A stretch of DNA of 64,000 bases from Bacillota bacterium. GTDB lineage: Bacteria; Bacillota; Sulfobacillia; Symbiobacteriales; ZC4RG38. The translations under genes and the position numbers were made by a program. Below, piece by piece: positions 8,399 to 16,934 of the stretch. Numbering within the stretch: position 1 is the first letter of the stretch; each line of letters opens with the position of its first letter. The notes beneath the pieces are model-generated. The model saw nothing but the letters and a program-made list of their open reading frames with translations. It ran no database searches and had not been told where the DNA came from. The stretch covers positions 1 through 64,000 of the forward strand of contig JAKKUO010000003.1 of the NCBI GenBank assembly GCA_021890795.1. The letters are read 5' to 3'.

Positions 8399-8665
8399 TC
8401 AGATGCCGAAGCCGAAGCCCCCGGGATAGGCCCCGATGCCCGGGATACCGGCGGTGGTGGGGTAAGCGCTGGGTACGGTGGCCACCGTGGTCACCGGCAC
8501 CGCGAACTCGTAGACCCGGTAGATGGTCGCATTCGCCGCCGGGTACGAGGCGCCGCCGCCGAAGATGAAGTTGTCGTCCGCGCCGGCCTGGGCGCCGATG
8601 AACGGGGATACAGCAGGGGTGAAGCCCCCGGTAGTCCCGAAGGGGCCGAAACCTCCGAAGAACAT
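8399..8665 (-). CDS. Small Gly/Phe-rich coat-like protein (88 aa)
   Basis: An 88-residue protein very rich in Gly, Phe, Ala and Pro, with both termini built from GGFGPFG and GGFGFG runs. GGGGGTG lies about seven bases before the ATG. A sigma-K-like promoter (AC, 17 nt, CATAAGGTA) sits just upstream. Composition and promoter suggest a spore coat or exosporium protein made late in the mother cell; no named family is recognised. Its C-terminus resembles the tail of the Cys-rich protein at 17805 (GGFGPFGFG). It faces away from the ger operon, sharing a 180-bp divergent gap. Confidence 0.6.
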   Translation of the reverse strand: MFFGGFGPFGTTGGFTPAVSPFIGAQAGADDNFIFGGGASYPAANATIYRVYEFAVPVTTVATVPSAYPTTAGIPGIGAYPGGFGFGI

Positions 8666-8681
8666 GGTAACACCCCCGCCT

Positions 8682-8709
8682 TACCTTATGTGAACCGGGC
8701 GCCGGCGGT
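8682..8709 (-). promoter_or_regulatory. Sigma-K-like promoter of the 88-aa gene
   Basis: On the minus strand AC (8708-8709) is followed by 17 nt and CATAAGGTA (8682-8690), a full match to the sigma-K consensus AC-N16/17-CATAnnnTA. The predicted start lies about 10 nt before the RBS. Confidence 0.5.
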
Positions 8710-8849
8710 GCACGCCGGGCTACCCGTGGGCGCCTGGGTCTGCGCCCCCGGGGCGGCGGGGGCCGGACCACCCCCGGCCCAGGGTCGACACCCCCCGGAC
8801 CGCATACCGCAGGCGGTCGCCGGGCAGGTTAGCCGCCGGAGGGATGGCC

Positions 8850-10778
8850 GTGACGTGGTGGGAACGGCTGGCAGCCCTGCTGGACCCGGCGGCGACGGAA
8901 CCGCCCGCCGCCTTCACCCTGGGGGACCGGGGCGTACAGCCCCCGGAGGAACTGGAGGAGACCCGCCGCCGGCTGCGGGAGGTGCAGCAGACCGCCGAGG
9001 CCCTCCGCACCCGGGTGGATCGCTACCTCGCAGCCCTGGAGCAGTCCGGGGGCGGCCCGGGAGAGAAGGGGGCGGAAGCCTACCAGGGGATCGGGGACCT
9101 CTCCCCGTCCCTGGCGGAGAACCTGGAGCGGCTGCGGCAGCGGTTCCGGGCGCCGGACAACGCCGACCTGATCATCCGGGAGATCCAGGTAGCCACCCGG
9201 CCGCCGGTGCGGGCCGCGGTGGTCTTCCTGGAGGGGATGGCGGAGAAGGCGGTCATCAACAGCCACATCCTCCAGCCCCTGATGCTGCTGGCCCACCTGG
9301 ACCACCACCTGCAAGGGCCCGGGGACCCGCCCGCGGACTCCTTCCCGGCCAAAGGCGCCGCCCGGGGGCGGGAGGGCGGGGCCGGCAGGAGCCCCAGGGC
9401 CCCCGGGCCGGGGGCCGAGGCCGGGGCAGGGGACAGCGGCGGGGGGACCGACTGCCCCCTGCAGGCGATCCTGCAGCGGCTGCTGCCTGGGAACCAGGCC
9501 GAGGTGAAACCCGCCCTGGACAGCGTGATCGACGGCCTCCTGTACGGGGACACGGCCATCTTCGTCGACGGGTGCGACCGGGCGATCACCGTGGAGACCA
9601 AGGGGTTCCCGGTCCGCAGCGTCTCCACCCCCCAGCAGGAGATGGTCACCCGGGGCCCCCTGGACGCCTTCACCGAGGCCTTCCGGGTCAACATCGGCCT
9701 GATCCGGCGGCGGATCAAGGACCCCCGGCTGGTGACGGAGATCCTGCAGGTGGGAAGCCTCAGCCGGACCTACGTTGCGATCCTGTACGTGGACGGGGTG
9801 GTCAACCCCAAACTGGTAAGAGAGGTCAAGCGCCGGGTCAGCAGCCTGAAGGTGGACTACGTCGGGAGCAGCGGCGTCCTGGAGCAACTGGTGGAGGACC
9901 GGCCCCTCTCCCTCTTTCCCCAGACCCTCTCCACCGAGCGGCCGGACCGGGCCGCGGCCTACCTGGCCGAGGGGCACGTGGTGGCGCTGGCGGACAACAG
10001 CCCCTTCGCCCTGGTGCTGCCGGCCACCTTCTGGTCGCAGCTGCAGACCTCCGAGGACTACTACATCCGCTGGCCCTTCGGCTCCGTGCTGCGGTGGCTC
10101 CGGTTTGGGGCTCTGGTCACCGCAGTCCTGACCGGCGGCCTGTACATCGCCGCGGCCAACTACCACCACGACATGATCCCGACGGAACTGCTGCTCTTCA
10201 TCGCCGCCCGGCGGGAACAGGTGCCCCTGCCGGCCGGTCTGGAGCTGCTGTTCATGGAGGTCGCCTTCGAACTGATCCGGGAGGCGGGGACCCGGATCCC
10301 CAGCGTCATCGGCCCCACCATCGGCATCGTCGGCGCCCTGATCATGGGCCAGGCCCTGGTCGAGGCCCAGCTGGCCAGCCCGGTGGTGATCATCATCACC
10401 GCGCTCTCCGGACTGGCCAGCTTTGCCATCCCCAACTACAGCACCGCCTTCGGCCTGCGGACCCTGCGGTTCGCCTTCATCATTCTGGCCCTGGTACTGG
10501 GGATCTACGGCATCGCGGTGGGGCTCTTCGGGGTGGTTCTGCACCTGGCGGGCCTCCGGTCCTTCGGGGTGCCGTACCTCTCCCCCCTGGCCCCCCGGGT
10601 CCGGCACGCCCCGGATGTCACCCAGCGGGGTCCCCTCTTCGACATGGAGTTCCGCCCCCGGAGCATCCGCCCGGTGGACAGCCGGCGCCAGGCCCCGGTG
10701 GCCCGCCCCTGGGACCCGACGGTCCCCCGGCGGCTGCGCCGGCGGCAGAAGGGCGACGGCTCCGGCGAGCCCCGGTAG
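8850..10778 (+). CDS. Spore germination protein, GerA family (A subunit)
   Basis: A GerA-type receptor subunit of about 642 residues. It has a large N-terminal cytoplasmic part, the family stretch with GSLSRTYVAILYVDGVVNP near residue 310, then hydrophobic segments (about 420-580) including GPTIGIVGALIMGQA. GerA subunits sit in the inner spore membrane with B and C partners and respond to germinants. I prefer GTG 8850, six bases after GGAGGG, to the ATG at 8844 that touches it. A Gly/Pro/Ala-rich insert of about 60 residues near 155-215 is unusual. gerB follows after a 141-bp gap containing a tandem repeat. Confidence 0.93.
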   Translation: MTWWERLAALLDPAATEPPAAFTLGDRGVQPPEELEETRRRLREVQQTAEALRTRVDRYLAALEQSGGGPGEKGAEAYQGIGDLSPSLAENLERLRQRFRAPDNADLIIREIQVATRPPVRAAVVFLEGMAEKAVINSHILQPLMLLAHLDHHLQGPGDPPADSFPAKGAARGREGGAGRSPRAPGPGAEAGAGDSGGGTDCPLQAILQRLLPGNQAEVKPALDSVIDGLLYGDTAIFVDGCDRAITVETKGFPVRSVSTPQQEMVTRGPLDAFTEAFRVNIGLIRRRIKDPRLVTEILQVGSLSRTYVAILYVDGVVNPKLVREVKRRVSSLKVDYVGSSGVLEQLVEDRPLSLFPQTLSTERPDRAAAYLAEGHVVALADNSPFALVLPATFWSQLQTSEDYYIRWPFGSVLRWLRFGALVTAVLTGGLYIAAANYHHDMIPTELLLFIAARREQVPLPAGLELLFMEVAFELIREAGTRIPSVIGPTIGIVGALIMGQALVEAQLASPVVIIITALSGLASFAIPNYSTAFGLRTLRFAFIILALVLGIYGIAVGLFGVVLHLAGLRSFGVPYLSPLAPRVRHAPDVTQRGPLFDMEFRPRSIRPVDSRRQAPVARPWDPTVPRRLRRRQKGDGSGEPR

Positions 10779-10796
10779 GTCCGGGGCAGGGGAAGA

Positions 10797-10865
10797 GCCG
10801 GTGCGGTCTGACGGCGGCAGCCGGCGCGGTCTGACGGCAGCGGCCGGCGGGTCCGGCGGCGGGGG
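10797..10865. repeat. 23-bp tandem repeat inside the ger operon
   Basis: Two 23-mers starting at 10797 and 10820 share GCCGGYGCGGTCTGACGGC; a degenerate third starts at 10843. The array separates gerA from gerB, where most ger operons have almost no gap. Confidence 0.75.
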
Positions 10866-10919
10866 CCCGTGGCACTGGCGGCGGGGACCGGCAGGTTTGG
10901 CAGAGAAAGGATGGGGTCG

Positions 10920-12014
10920 ATGGAACAGGGCCACATCGGGGGCGGGCAGGCAGCCCTCCTGATCTTCACAATCCTGGCGACCAAGGTGCTGCTGGTCTAT
11001 CCCACCGCCATGATCCAGAATGGCCAGGGGGCCGGCTGGCTGCTGGTGCTGCTGAACGCTGCCTGGGGAGCGGCCGCGGTCTGGGTCCTGGCCGCCCTGG
11101 CCCGGCGGTTCCCGGGCCGGGGGCTGGCGGAGGTCGCCCAGGAGGTGGCGGGCCCGGTCCTGGGCACCGCCTTCGGCCTGACGGTGGCCGGTGGGCTGCT
11201 CTTCCTCGCCGCCCTGGTCCTCCGCCTGCTCTCCGAGTCCTTCATCATCGCCATCCTGCCCCAGACCCCGCCCAGCGTGCTAATCGGCACCGCGGTGGGG
11301 CTGGCGGTCTACGCCGGCTACCTGGGGCTGGAGCCCCTCGCCCGGGCGCACCAGGTGGTGATCCCCCCAGTGGCGGCCGCGATGGTGGTGGTGCTGCTCC
11401 TGGTCCTCCGGGAGGCCCAGGCCGGGTGGCTCTACCCGGTCCTGGGGCCCGGCCTGCCCACCCTGGCCCAGGCCAGCCTCTGGCACGCCGGCGCCTGGGT
11501 GGAAGTGGTCCTGCTGGGGATCTACGGCCACGCCTTCCGGCGACCGGGGGAACTGGGGCGGGCGGGGCTGTGGGGGGTGGTCGCCGCCGCTCTCGCCCTG
11601 GCAGCCACCACCGCGACCTTCACCGCGGTCTTCGGCCCGGAGGGGGCGGCCCGGGAGCCCTTCCCCCTCTACCACCTGGCCCGGATGGTCTACCTCGGCC
11701 GGTTCTTCCAGCGGGCCGAGTCCCTTTTCGTCCTGTTCTGGATTTCCGGAGGCCTGACCTACACCGCGTTGCTCCTCCACGGCGCCGCGGTCACCACCGC
11801 CCAGGCCCTGGGGGTGCCCTTCTACCGGCCCCTGCTCCTCCCCCTGGGGCTGCTGCTCTTCGGCCTGGCCCTCCTGCCCGGCAGCTACACCGAGACCCAG
11901 GCCTGGGATGCCCTGCTGCGCCAGTGGGCGGCCCTGCCCCTGTTCGGCATCCCGGTTCTGCTGCTGGCGGTGGGCCGATTGCGCCGGCGGGGAGGGCTTG
12001 CCCATGTCCGGTAG
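10920..12014 (+). CDS. Spore germination permease, GerB family (B subunit)
   Basis: A protein of about 364 residues with around ten hydrophobic segments throughout, typical of GerB, the amino-acid-permease-like B subunit that binds germinants. The N-terminus HIGGGQAALLIFTILATKVL matches the usual GerB opening. Starts at 10911 and 10920 are both possible; 10920 sits nine bases after AAAGG and fits the family better. It overlaps gerC by 11 bp, so the two are translationally coupled. Confidence 0.9.
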   Translation: MEQGHIGGGQAALLIFTILATKVLLVYPTAMIQNGQGAGWLLVLLNAAWGAAAVWVLAALARRFPGRGLAEVAQEVAGPVLGTAFGLTVAGGLLFLAALVLRLLSESFIIAILPQTPPSVLIGTAVGLAVYAGYLGLEPLARAHQVVIPPVAAAMVVVLLLVLREAQAGWLYPVLGPGLPTLAQASLWHAGAWVEVVLLGIYGHAFRRPGELGRAGLWGVVAAALALAATTATFTAVFGPEGAAREPFPLYHLARMVYLGRFFQRAESLFVLFWISGGLTYTALLLHGAAVTTAQALGVPFYRPLLLPLGLLLFGLALLPGSYTETQAWDALLRQWAALPLFGIPVLLLAVGRLRRRGGLAHVR

Positions 12015-13422
12015 ACGGGGGCAGGGAAGGGCCGGGAGCGGCGCCGGCCGGGGCCGTTGGCGGAGGGCCGCCCGGGTGCTGCTCCTTCTCCTGGCCCTTA
12101 GCCAGGGGGGATGCTGGGACCGGCGGGAACTGGAGGAGATGGCCTTCGTCCTGGCCCTGGGACTGGACCAGGACCCGGAGGGCGGCGGGCTGCGGATGAC
12201 CGCGATGGTCGCCATCCCCAACAAGATGGCCGGCGGCGGCCAGGACGGCGGCGGGGAGGAGGACACGGTGCTGGTCACCACCGCCCGGGCCGCCACGGTG
12301 CCGGAAGGGCTCAACCTGATGGACACCTACCTGGACCGGCGGATCTCCCTGGAGCACACGAAGGTGATGGTCCTCGGCCGGTCCCTGGCGGAGGAGGAGG
12401 GGCTCTGGCCCCTGATGGACTTCCTCGGCCGGTTCCGGTCGGTGCGGCGCACGGTGCCGGTAATGGTCGCGGAGACCACCGGCGAGGAGGTCCTGGCCGA
12501 GATCCAGCCGGTGCTGGAACGGGACCCCCATCGCTACCTGGAGTTCCTCCCCTTTACCACCCGGGACACCGGGCTCTCCCCCCAGGGGGCCCACCTGCAC
12601 GAGCTCCTCACCTTTACGGAGAACCCGGGGATCGAGCCGGTGTCCCACTGGGTCGCCCTCCGGAAACAGCCCGGGGGGATGAACACCGAAGGGGCCGGCA
12701 AGGAGGGCGCCCGGCCGGACGGCGGCGGGAAGCAGGGCGGGGGAGAGGGAAACGAAGGCAGCGAAGATGGAGGCAGCGCCGGCGGGGGCCCGGGGCAGGG
12801 GTCGCCGCCCCTGCCCGGCCCCGCCGAACCCCGGGGGTGGGAACCCGGGGCCCTGCCCCGCCGGGGCGGCCCCAACCTGGAGATGGTCGGCGCCGCGGTC
12901 TTCCGGGACGGCCGGATGGTAGGCACCATGTCCGGCGAGGAGGTCCGGAGCCTGAACCTCCTCCGGGGCCGGTTCCGCCGGGCCTTCCTGTCGGTTCCGG
13001 ACCCCCTGGCCCCGGGCCAGCAGGTGGCCCTGGAGATCCGCGCCGGGCAGGCCCCCCGGTACCGGGTCTCCCTCGCCGGCGGCCGTCCGGCCATCTCCGG
13101 CCGGGTCCCGGTGGAGGTGGAGGTCCAGGGGATCCCCAGCGGGGTGGACTACAGCCGGCCCGAGCATCAGGGAGCCCTGGCCAGGGCGGTGCAGGCGGAG
13201 CTGGAGGCGGGGATCCGGAAGCTCATCCGCCGGGCCCAGGAGGAGTGGCAGAGCGATGTCATCGGCCTGGGGCTCCGGGTCGCCCCCCTCTTCCCAACCT
13301 ATGACCGTTGGGGCGCCTACGGGTGGGACCAGCGCTTTCCCGAGGCCGCGATCGACATCCGGGTGGACGTCAATCTCCGACGGTTCGGAATGCAGCTGCA
13401 GCCGCCGAACCCAGGGAGGTGA
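12004..13422 (+). CDS. Spore germination lipoprotein, Ger(x)C family (C subunit)
   Basis: A 472-residue protein from ATG 12004, behind GGGGAGGG. A basic N-terminus precedes a hydrophobic stretch and lipobox ending in GGCWDRRELEE, the hallmark Ger(x)C start, so the chain is lipid-anchored at about Cys38. Domain 1 covers about 40-225; the C-terminal Ger(x)C domain covers about 290-465. Between them lies a Gly/Glu/Pro-rich stretch (about 228-285) absent from ordinary GerC proteins. It overlaps gerB by 11 bp and is followed by a small two-helix gene. Confidence 0.92.
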   Translation: MSGRRGQGRAGSGAGRGRWRRAARVLLLLLALSQGGCWDRRELEEMAFVLALGLDQDPEGGGLRMTAMVAIPNKMAGGGQDGGGEEDTVLVTTARAATVPEGLNLMDTYLDRRISLEHTKVMVLGRSLAEEEGLWPLMDFLGRFRSVRRTVPVMVAETTGEEVLAEIQPVLERDPHRYLEFLPFTTRDTGLSPQGAHLHELLTFTENPGIEPVSHWVALRKQPGGMNTEGAGKEGARPDGGGKQGGGEGNEGSEDGGSAGGGPGQGSPPLPGPAEPRGWEPGALPRRGGPNLEMVGAAVFRDGRMVGTMSGEEVRSLNLLRGRFRRAFLSVPDPLAPGQQVALEIRAGQAPRYRVSLAGGRPAISGRVPVEVEVQGIPSGVDYSRPEHQGALARAVQAELEAGIRKLIRRAQEEWQSDVIGLGLRVAPLFPTYDRWGAYGWDQRFPEAAIDIRVDVNLRRFGMQLQPPNPGR

Positions 13423-13428
13423 GGCAAC

Positions 13429-13605
13429 GTGTTCACCCTGTTCAACGTCGCCGCCCTGGCCGTCATCCTGGCGGTCGCCATCTACACCCTGGCTTACGCC
13501 TGGTGGGCGGCCCGGTGGGGACTGCGGCGGGGAGCTGTGGGCCTGACGCTCTTGGGGCTGCTGGCCGCCGGCCTCCCTACGTGGCTACTCCTGGGCCGGC
13601 GGTAA
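13429..13605 (+). CDS. Two-helix small membrane protein, probable Ger D-type subunit
   Basis: A GTG at 13429, eight bases after GGAGGT, opens a 58-residue protein with two hydrophobic helices (about 5-26 and 36-55) joined by a basic turn (ARWGLRR). It lies six bases after gerC. Bacillus GerKD/GerVD-type proteins are small two-helix D subunits encoded with ger operons that modulate germination. Position, size and topology match, but sequence similarity was not tested. It ends three bases before the convergent aldolase gene. Confidence 0.65.
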   Translation: MFTLFNVAALAVILAVAIYTLAYAWWAARWGLRRGAVGLTLLGLLAAGLPTWLLLGRR

Positions 13606-13608
13606 GGG

Positions 13609-14496
13609 TCACGGCAGCAGCCCCGCCTGGGCCAGAATCTCCCGGAGTTCTTCCCGGGCCGCAGGGGTCAGGGGCAGGAGCGGCCGGCGGGGCGGCCCGC
13701 CGTACAGGCCCCGGAGGTCCATGGCCGCCTTTACCCCCGGGATCCCGAACCGGGCGGTCACCGCCTCGTTTACCGGTGTGAGGACCGCCTGCAGCCTTCG
13801 GGCCGCTTCCCACTCCCCGGACCGGAAGAGCCGGTAGAGCCGGACGGTCTCCGCCGGGGCCACGTTGGCCAGGGCCAGGACCCCGCCTGAGGCGCCGACG
13901 GCCAGGGCCGGGTAGAGGGCGCTCCCGTGGCCGACGAGAACCGACCATCCCGGCGGGCACCGGTCCACATAGCCCTGGAGGCGGACCACGTCACCGGAGC
14001 TGTCCTTCAAGCCGCAGATATTCGGGTGCTGGGCCAGCTCCACCACCAGGTCCGGCGGCAGGTCATAGCCGGTGAACTTGGGCACGGAGTAGAGGAGCAC
14101 CGGCACCGGCGAGGCCTCCGCCACCTCCAGGTAGAACCGCCGGAGGACCTCCCGGGTCATCAGGGGTTTGTAGTACGAGGGGCTGACCACCAGGACCGCT
14201 GCGGCCCCGTGCCGGGCGGCAAACTCCGCCAGCCGGATCACCGCCCGGGTGGACTCCGCTCCCACCCCCACCAGCCCCGGCCGCCCGGGAGGCAGGGCCT
14301 GGAGGCCGGCGGCGATGACCGCCCGCTTCTCCTCCTCATCCAGCAGGGGGTACTCCCCGTTGGAGCCCAGCAGCACCACCCCGTCCACCCCGGCGGCAAC
14401 CAGAGCCTCGATGTTAGACTGGAGCGCGTCCAGCTTCAGGTCCCCCCGCTCGTCAAAGGGCGTTGGCACCGGCGGAAAGATCCCGGTGAGCCGCAC
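13609..14496 (-). CDS. DapA/HOGA-family aldolase
   Basis: A 295-residue class I aldolase of the dihydrodipicolinate synthase superfamily. The Schiff-base lysine is in CGLKDSSGDV, and the catalytic tyrosine in LLYSVPKFTGYDLPP. The nearby LAQHPNICGLKD and the tail with VTARFGIPGVKAAMD resemble 4-hydroxy-2-oxoglutarate aldolase (HOGA1) more than lysine-pathway DapA. The start is GTG 14496, eight bases after GGAGGAGGG. No lysine or proline genes adjoin it. A HOGA-like activity (hydroxyproline breakdown) is plausible; DapA itself cannot be excluded. Confidence 0.75.
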   Translation of the reverse strand: MRLTGIFPPVPTPFDERGDLKLDALQSNIEALVAAGVDGVVLLGSNGEYPLLDEEEKRAVIAAGLQALPPGRPGLVGVGAESTRAVIRLAEFAARHGAAAVLVVSPSYYKPLMTREVLRRFYLEVAEASPVPVLLYSVPKFTGYDLPPDLVVELAQHPNICGLKDSSGDVVRLQGYVDRCPPGWSVLVGHGSALYPALAVGASGGVLALANVAPAETVRLYRLFRSGEWEAARRLQAVLTPVNEAVTARFGIPGVKAAMDLRGLYGGPPRRPLLPLTPAAREELREILAQAGLLP

Positions 14497-14551
14497 CGCA
14501 CCATCCCTCCTCCGGTTGTGCCCGCACGGGCTTGTGCCATCACGCACAAAG

Positions 14552-14577
14552 GCCCCCGGCCGCCGCCGGGGACCTTC
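14552..14577 (-). terminator. Terminator after tatA
   Basis: A hairpin with AAGG.CCCCGGC and GCCGGGG.CCTT arms begins directly after the tatA stop codon; minus-strand sequence then reads CCTTTGTG. Confidence 0.55.
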
Positions 14578-14811
14578 TTACGACTCCTTCTTGTCCGCCT
14601 TCGTGTCCGGCCCTTTCGGGTCAGACTCCTTCCTGTCCGACTCCCGCGGCTCCGGGCCGGCGCCGGTTCCTTCGCCCCTCAGGGCGCCCTTGAACTCCCG
14701 TATGCCCTGGCCTAGCCCCCTGGCCAACTGGGGCAGCTTGGAGCCGCCGAAGAGCAGAAGGATGACGAAGAGGATGAGCAGGATCTCGACGGGTCCCAGC
14801 CGCTGAAACAT
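14578..14811 (-). CDS. tatA: Sec-independent translocase protein TatA
   Basis: A 77-residue protein with one N-terminal transmembrane helix ([15 protein letters not shown]), the conserved hinge and amphipathic helix [18 protein letters not shown], and a charged Asp/Lys/Ser tail, the TatA/E layout. It would form the pore-like component of the twin-arginine export system; no tatC is nearby. I start at ATG 14811 behind GAGGGGAG, discarding a long upstream extension. Confidence 0.9.
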   Translation of the reverse strand: MFQRLGPVEILLILFVILLLFGGSKLPQLARGLGQGIREFKGALRGEGTGAGPEPRESDRKESDPKGPDTKADKKES

Positions 14812-15017
14812 CGGGCACTCCCCTCTCGGCATGTGCAATCGGGCCGGGCCTTTTTTCGCTTTCCACCTGACAATTTCCTGCCCGTGCCGGGCCAGAACCC
14901 ATCGGCCCCGCTGGGGGGTGCCCTGCCCCGCAGGGGGTGGCCCGGCCCCGAGGGGCCGGGGACCGGTACCGGAGGTCCGTGGCCGCCGGACGATCCCGGA
15001 CGGAAGCCAGAAGGACA

Positions 15018-15045
15018 GCAGGCCCACCCGCACGGGTGGGCCTGC
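15018..15045 (-). terminator. Terminator after the SLH-domain gene
   Basis: A perfect 13-bp stem (15018-15030 with 15033-15045) and two-base loop lies 30 bp after the stop. A second perfect dyad follows at 14941-14960. Confidence 0.65.
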
Positions 15046-15075
15046 AAGGCTCTCCGGAAAGGCTCTCCCGATGGC

Positions 15076-16857
15076 TTACTCGTCAGCCTCCACGGTCAGG
15101 GCGACGACCTCGCCGGAACGCCAGGTGACGGTCACCGTCTCCCCGGCCGCCAGCTCGACAAAGCGGATGGCCTTGCCGTCCTCCGTCACCGCCACCCGGG
15201 GCGAGACCGGCAGCTCGGCCCGGCGGTTGCCGACCCGGACGACCACCGACTCGGGCCGGCCATCCTTCAGCGCCCGGGAGAGGAGTTCAGCGGTGAAGAC
15301 GACCTCGCTCTCCTCCGGATCCAGGGCCAGCGACTCGGCCCGGAGCAGGTCGCCGTCCCAGGTGCCGGCCACCAGCACCCGCTGCCCCCGGGCCAGCACC
15401 GTGAGGTCCAGCTTCAGGTCCTTGAAGACCACGCCATCCACCCGGTCCACCCGGACCTCCACCTGCTGGGGCCGCTGGCCGTCGTCCCCGTAGAGCCAGA
15501 AGGCGCCCTCGTCGAGATCGACCCGCTGCACCCGGCCGCTCCGCTCCACCAGGGTGCGGGCAGCCTCCAGCCGGTCGATCCGCACCACGGTGTCGCCCTG
15601 CAGGGTCAGCCGGACCTCATCCCCGGGCTGCAGGTCCTCGTAGGCGATGGCCTTCCCGTTCTCGTAGACCCGCAGGTCCGAGGCCAGCCGGTAGGCCCGG
15701 AAGACGCCGTCCACCTCGAGGAGGATCCGGGTCTCGCCCAGGCCCGCCACCTCGCCCTGGACCTGGGTCCGTCCGACCTCCACCTTCCCGGTGCCGACCA
15801 GGAAGATCACCCGGCCCTGCTCGTCGAGCTGGGCGATCACCTGGTCGCCCACCTTCAGGTCGCGCAGGTCCGCCTCCTTACCGGCGATGAAGATCAGCAC
15901 ATCCGGTGCGACAGTATAGGTGACCCCGTCCGGGTGGGACCGGGTGATCAGGGTGATCCGGGGCTGGGCGCCGGTCTTCACCTCGGCCACGGTCCCCCGG
16001 ACCTGCCGGACGTCGGCGGGCTCTTCAGCCCGGCGGTCGAACCGGTCCAGGAGGGCGGCCCACTCCGCCCGGGTCACCGGCTGGTAGGGCCGGAAATCCC
16101 CCTCGGGATAGCCGCTGACCAGACCGTTCTCCACCGCCAGGGCCACGTAGCCCCTCAGCTCGGGGGGAATCTGCCCGGCGTCGGTGAAGGGCAGCGACGC
16201 TCCGGCCCGAGCCTTGGCCTCCTCCTCAAGCCCCGCGGCCCGGACCAGCATCACCGCCGCGTCCAGCCGGTTCAGCGGGCTGAGGATGTTCAGGAAGCCG
16301 CCGGTGGGAACCAGGAAGCCCTGTGCCAGGGCCACCTGCACGTACCCCCGGCCCCAGTCGGGCACGAGGTGCCCGTCCCGGATCTCCCACACCAGCTTCT
16401 GCCCGGGGGCCTTGCTCTCCACCTTCAGCCCATGCTGGTCCCACTTGAACACGAAGTGCTCGCCCCGGTACTGGACCTTGTACTCGACCTTCTTGCCGCC
16501 GACCTTGAACTCCCACTTGCCGCCCTGCAGGTGGCCGGACCACTTGCCGTCCTTGACGACAGGCTCCAGCCCCAGGGCCCGGACCAGCATCACCGCCGCC
16601 TCCAGCTTGGTCACCAGCCGCTGCGGGGCGATGTAGCCGCTGGGATCCCCGAGGATGACGCCTCGGAAGATCATCCGGGCCAGGGCCTCGTTGGCCCAGT
16701 AGCCGTGCTGCCAATCCTTGAAGGCAAGCCGCATGTGGACCGGAGCTTTCCCGGGCTTGGGATCCTTATCCGGTCCCTTGGCCAGGACCGGAGCAGCCGT
16801 CCCCAGCATCAGGCTGCCGACGACCAGGCCAGCCAGGATCTTTCGGCGCATCGACAC
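15076..16857 (-). CDS. S-layer homology domain protein
   Basis: A 593-residue exported protein with a Lys/Arg-led signal peptide ending in PVLAKG. Three SLH segments lie near residues 40-95, 150-205 and 220-280; the clearest is FTDAGQIPPELRGYVALAVE with GYPEGDFRPYQPVTRAE. These would anchor it to secondary cell-wall polymer. An insert rich in Lys, Trp and Tyr (about 100-150) separates the first two. The rest (about 285-590) is a series of small beta-rich repeats (VRGTVAEV, LKVGDQVIAQLDEQG) like OB-fold or DUF5666 modules. The start is GTG 16857, seven bases after GGAGGCGG, or ATG 16851. The GDPD gene precedes it on the same strand. Confidence 0.88.
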   Translation of the reverse strand: MSMRRKILAGLVVGSLMLGTAAPVLAKGPDKDPKPGKAPVHMRLAFKDWQHGYWANEALARMIFRGVILGDPSGYIAPQRLVTKLEAAVMLVRALGLEPVVKDGKWSGHLQGGKWEFKVGGKKVEYKVQYRGEHFVFKWDQHGLKVESKAPGQKLVWEIRDGHLVPDWGRGYVQVALAQGFLVPTGGFLNILSPLNRLDAAVMLVRAAGLEEEAKARAGASLPFTDAGQIPPELRGYVALAVENGLVSGYPEGDFRPYQPVTRAEWAALLDRFDRRAEEPADVRQVRGTVAEVKTGAQPRITLITRSHPDGVTYTVAPDVLIFIAGKEADLRDLKVGDQVIAQLDEQGRVIFLVGTGKVEVGRTQVQGEVAGLGETRILLEVDGVFRAYRLASDLRVYENGKAIAYEDLQPGDEVRLTLQGDTVVRIDRLEAARTLVERSGRVQRVDLDEGAFWLYGDDGQRPQQVEVRVDRVDGVVFKDLKLDLTVLARGQRVLVAGTWDGDLLRAESLALDPEESEVVFTAELLSRALKDGRPESVVVRVGNRRAELPVSPRVAVTEDGKAIRFVELAAGETVTVTWRSGEVVALTVEADE

Positions 16858-16934
16858 GGTGGTTCCGCCTCCCCCTTGCGAGTCTTCCACCACACCATTC
16901 GCCGGGGGGAGAGCGGCTGTGGGGGTGGGCGGAC

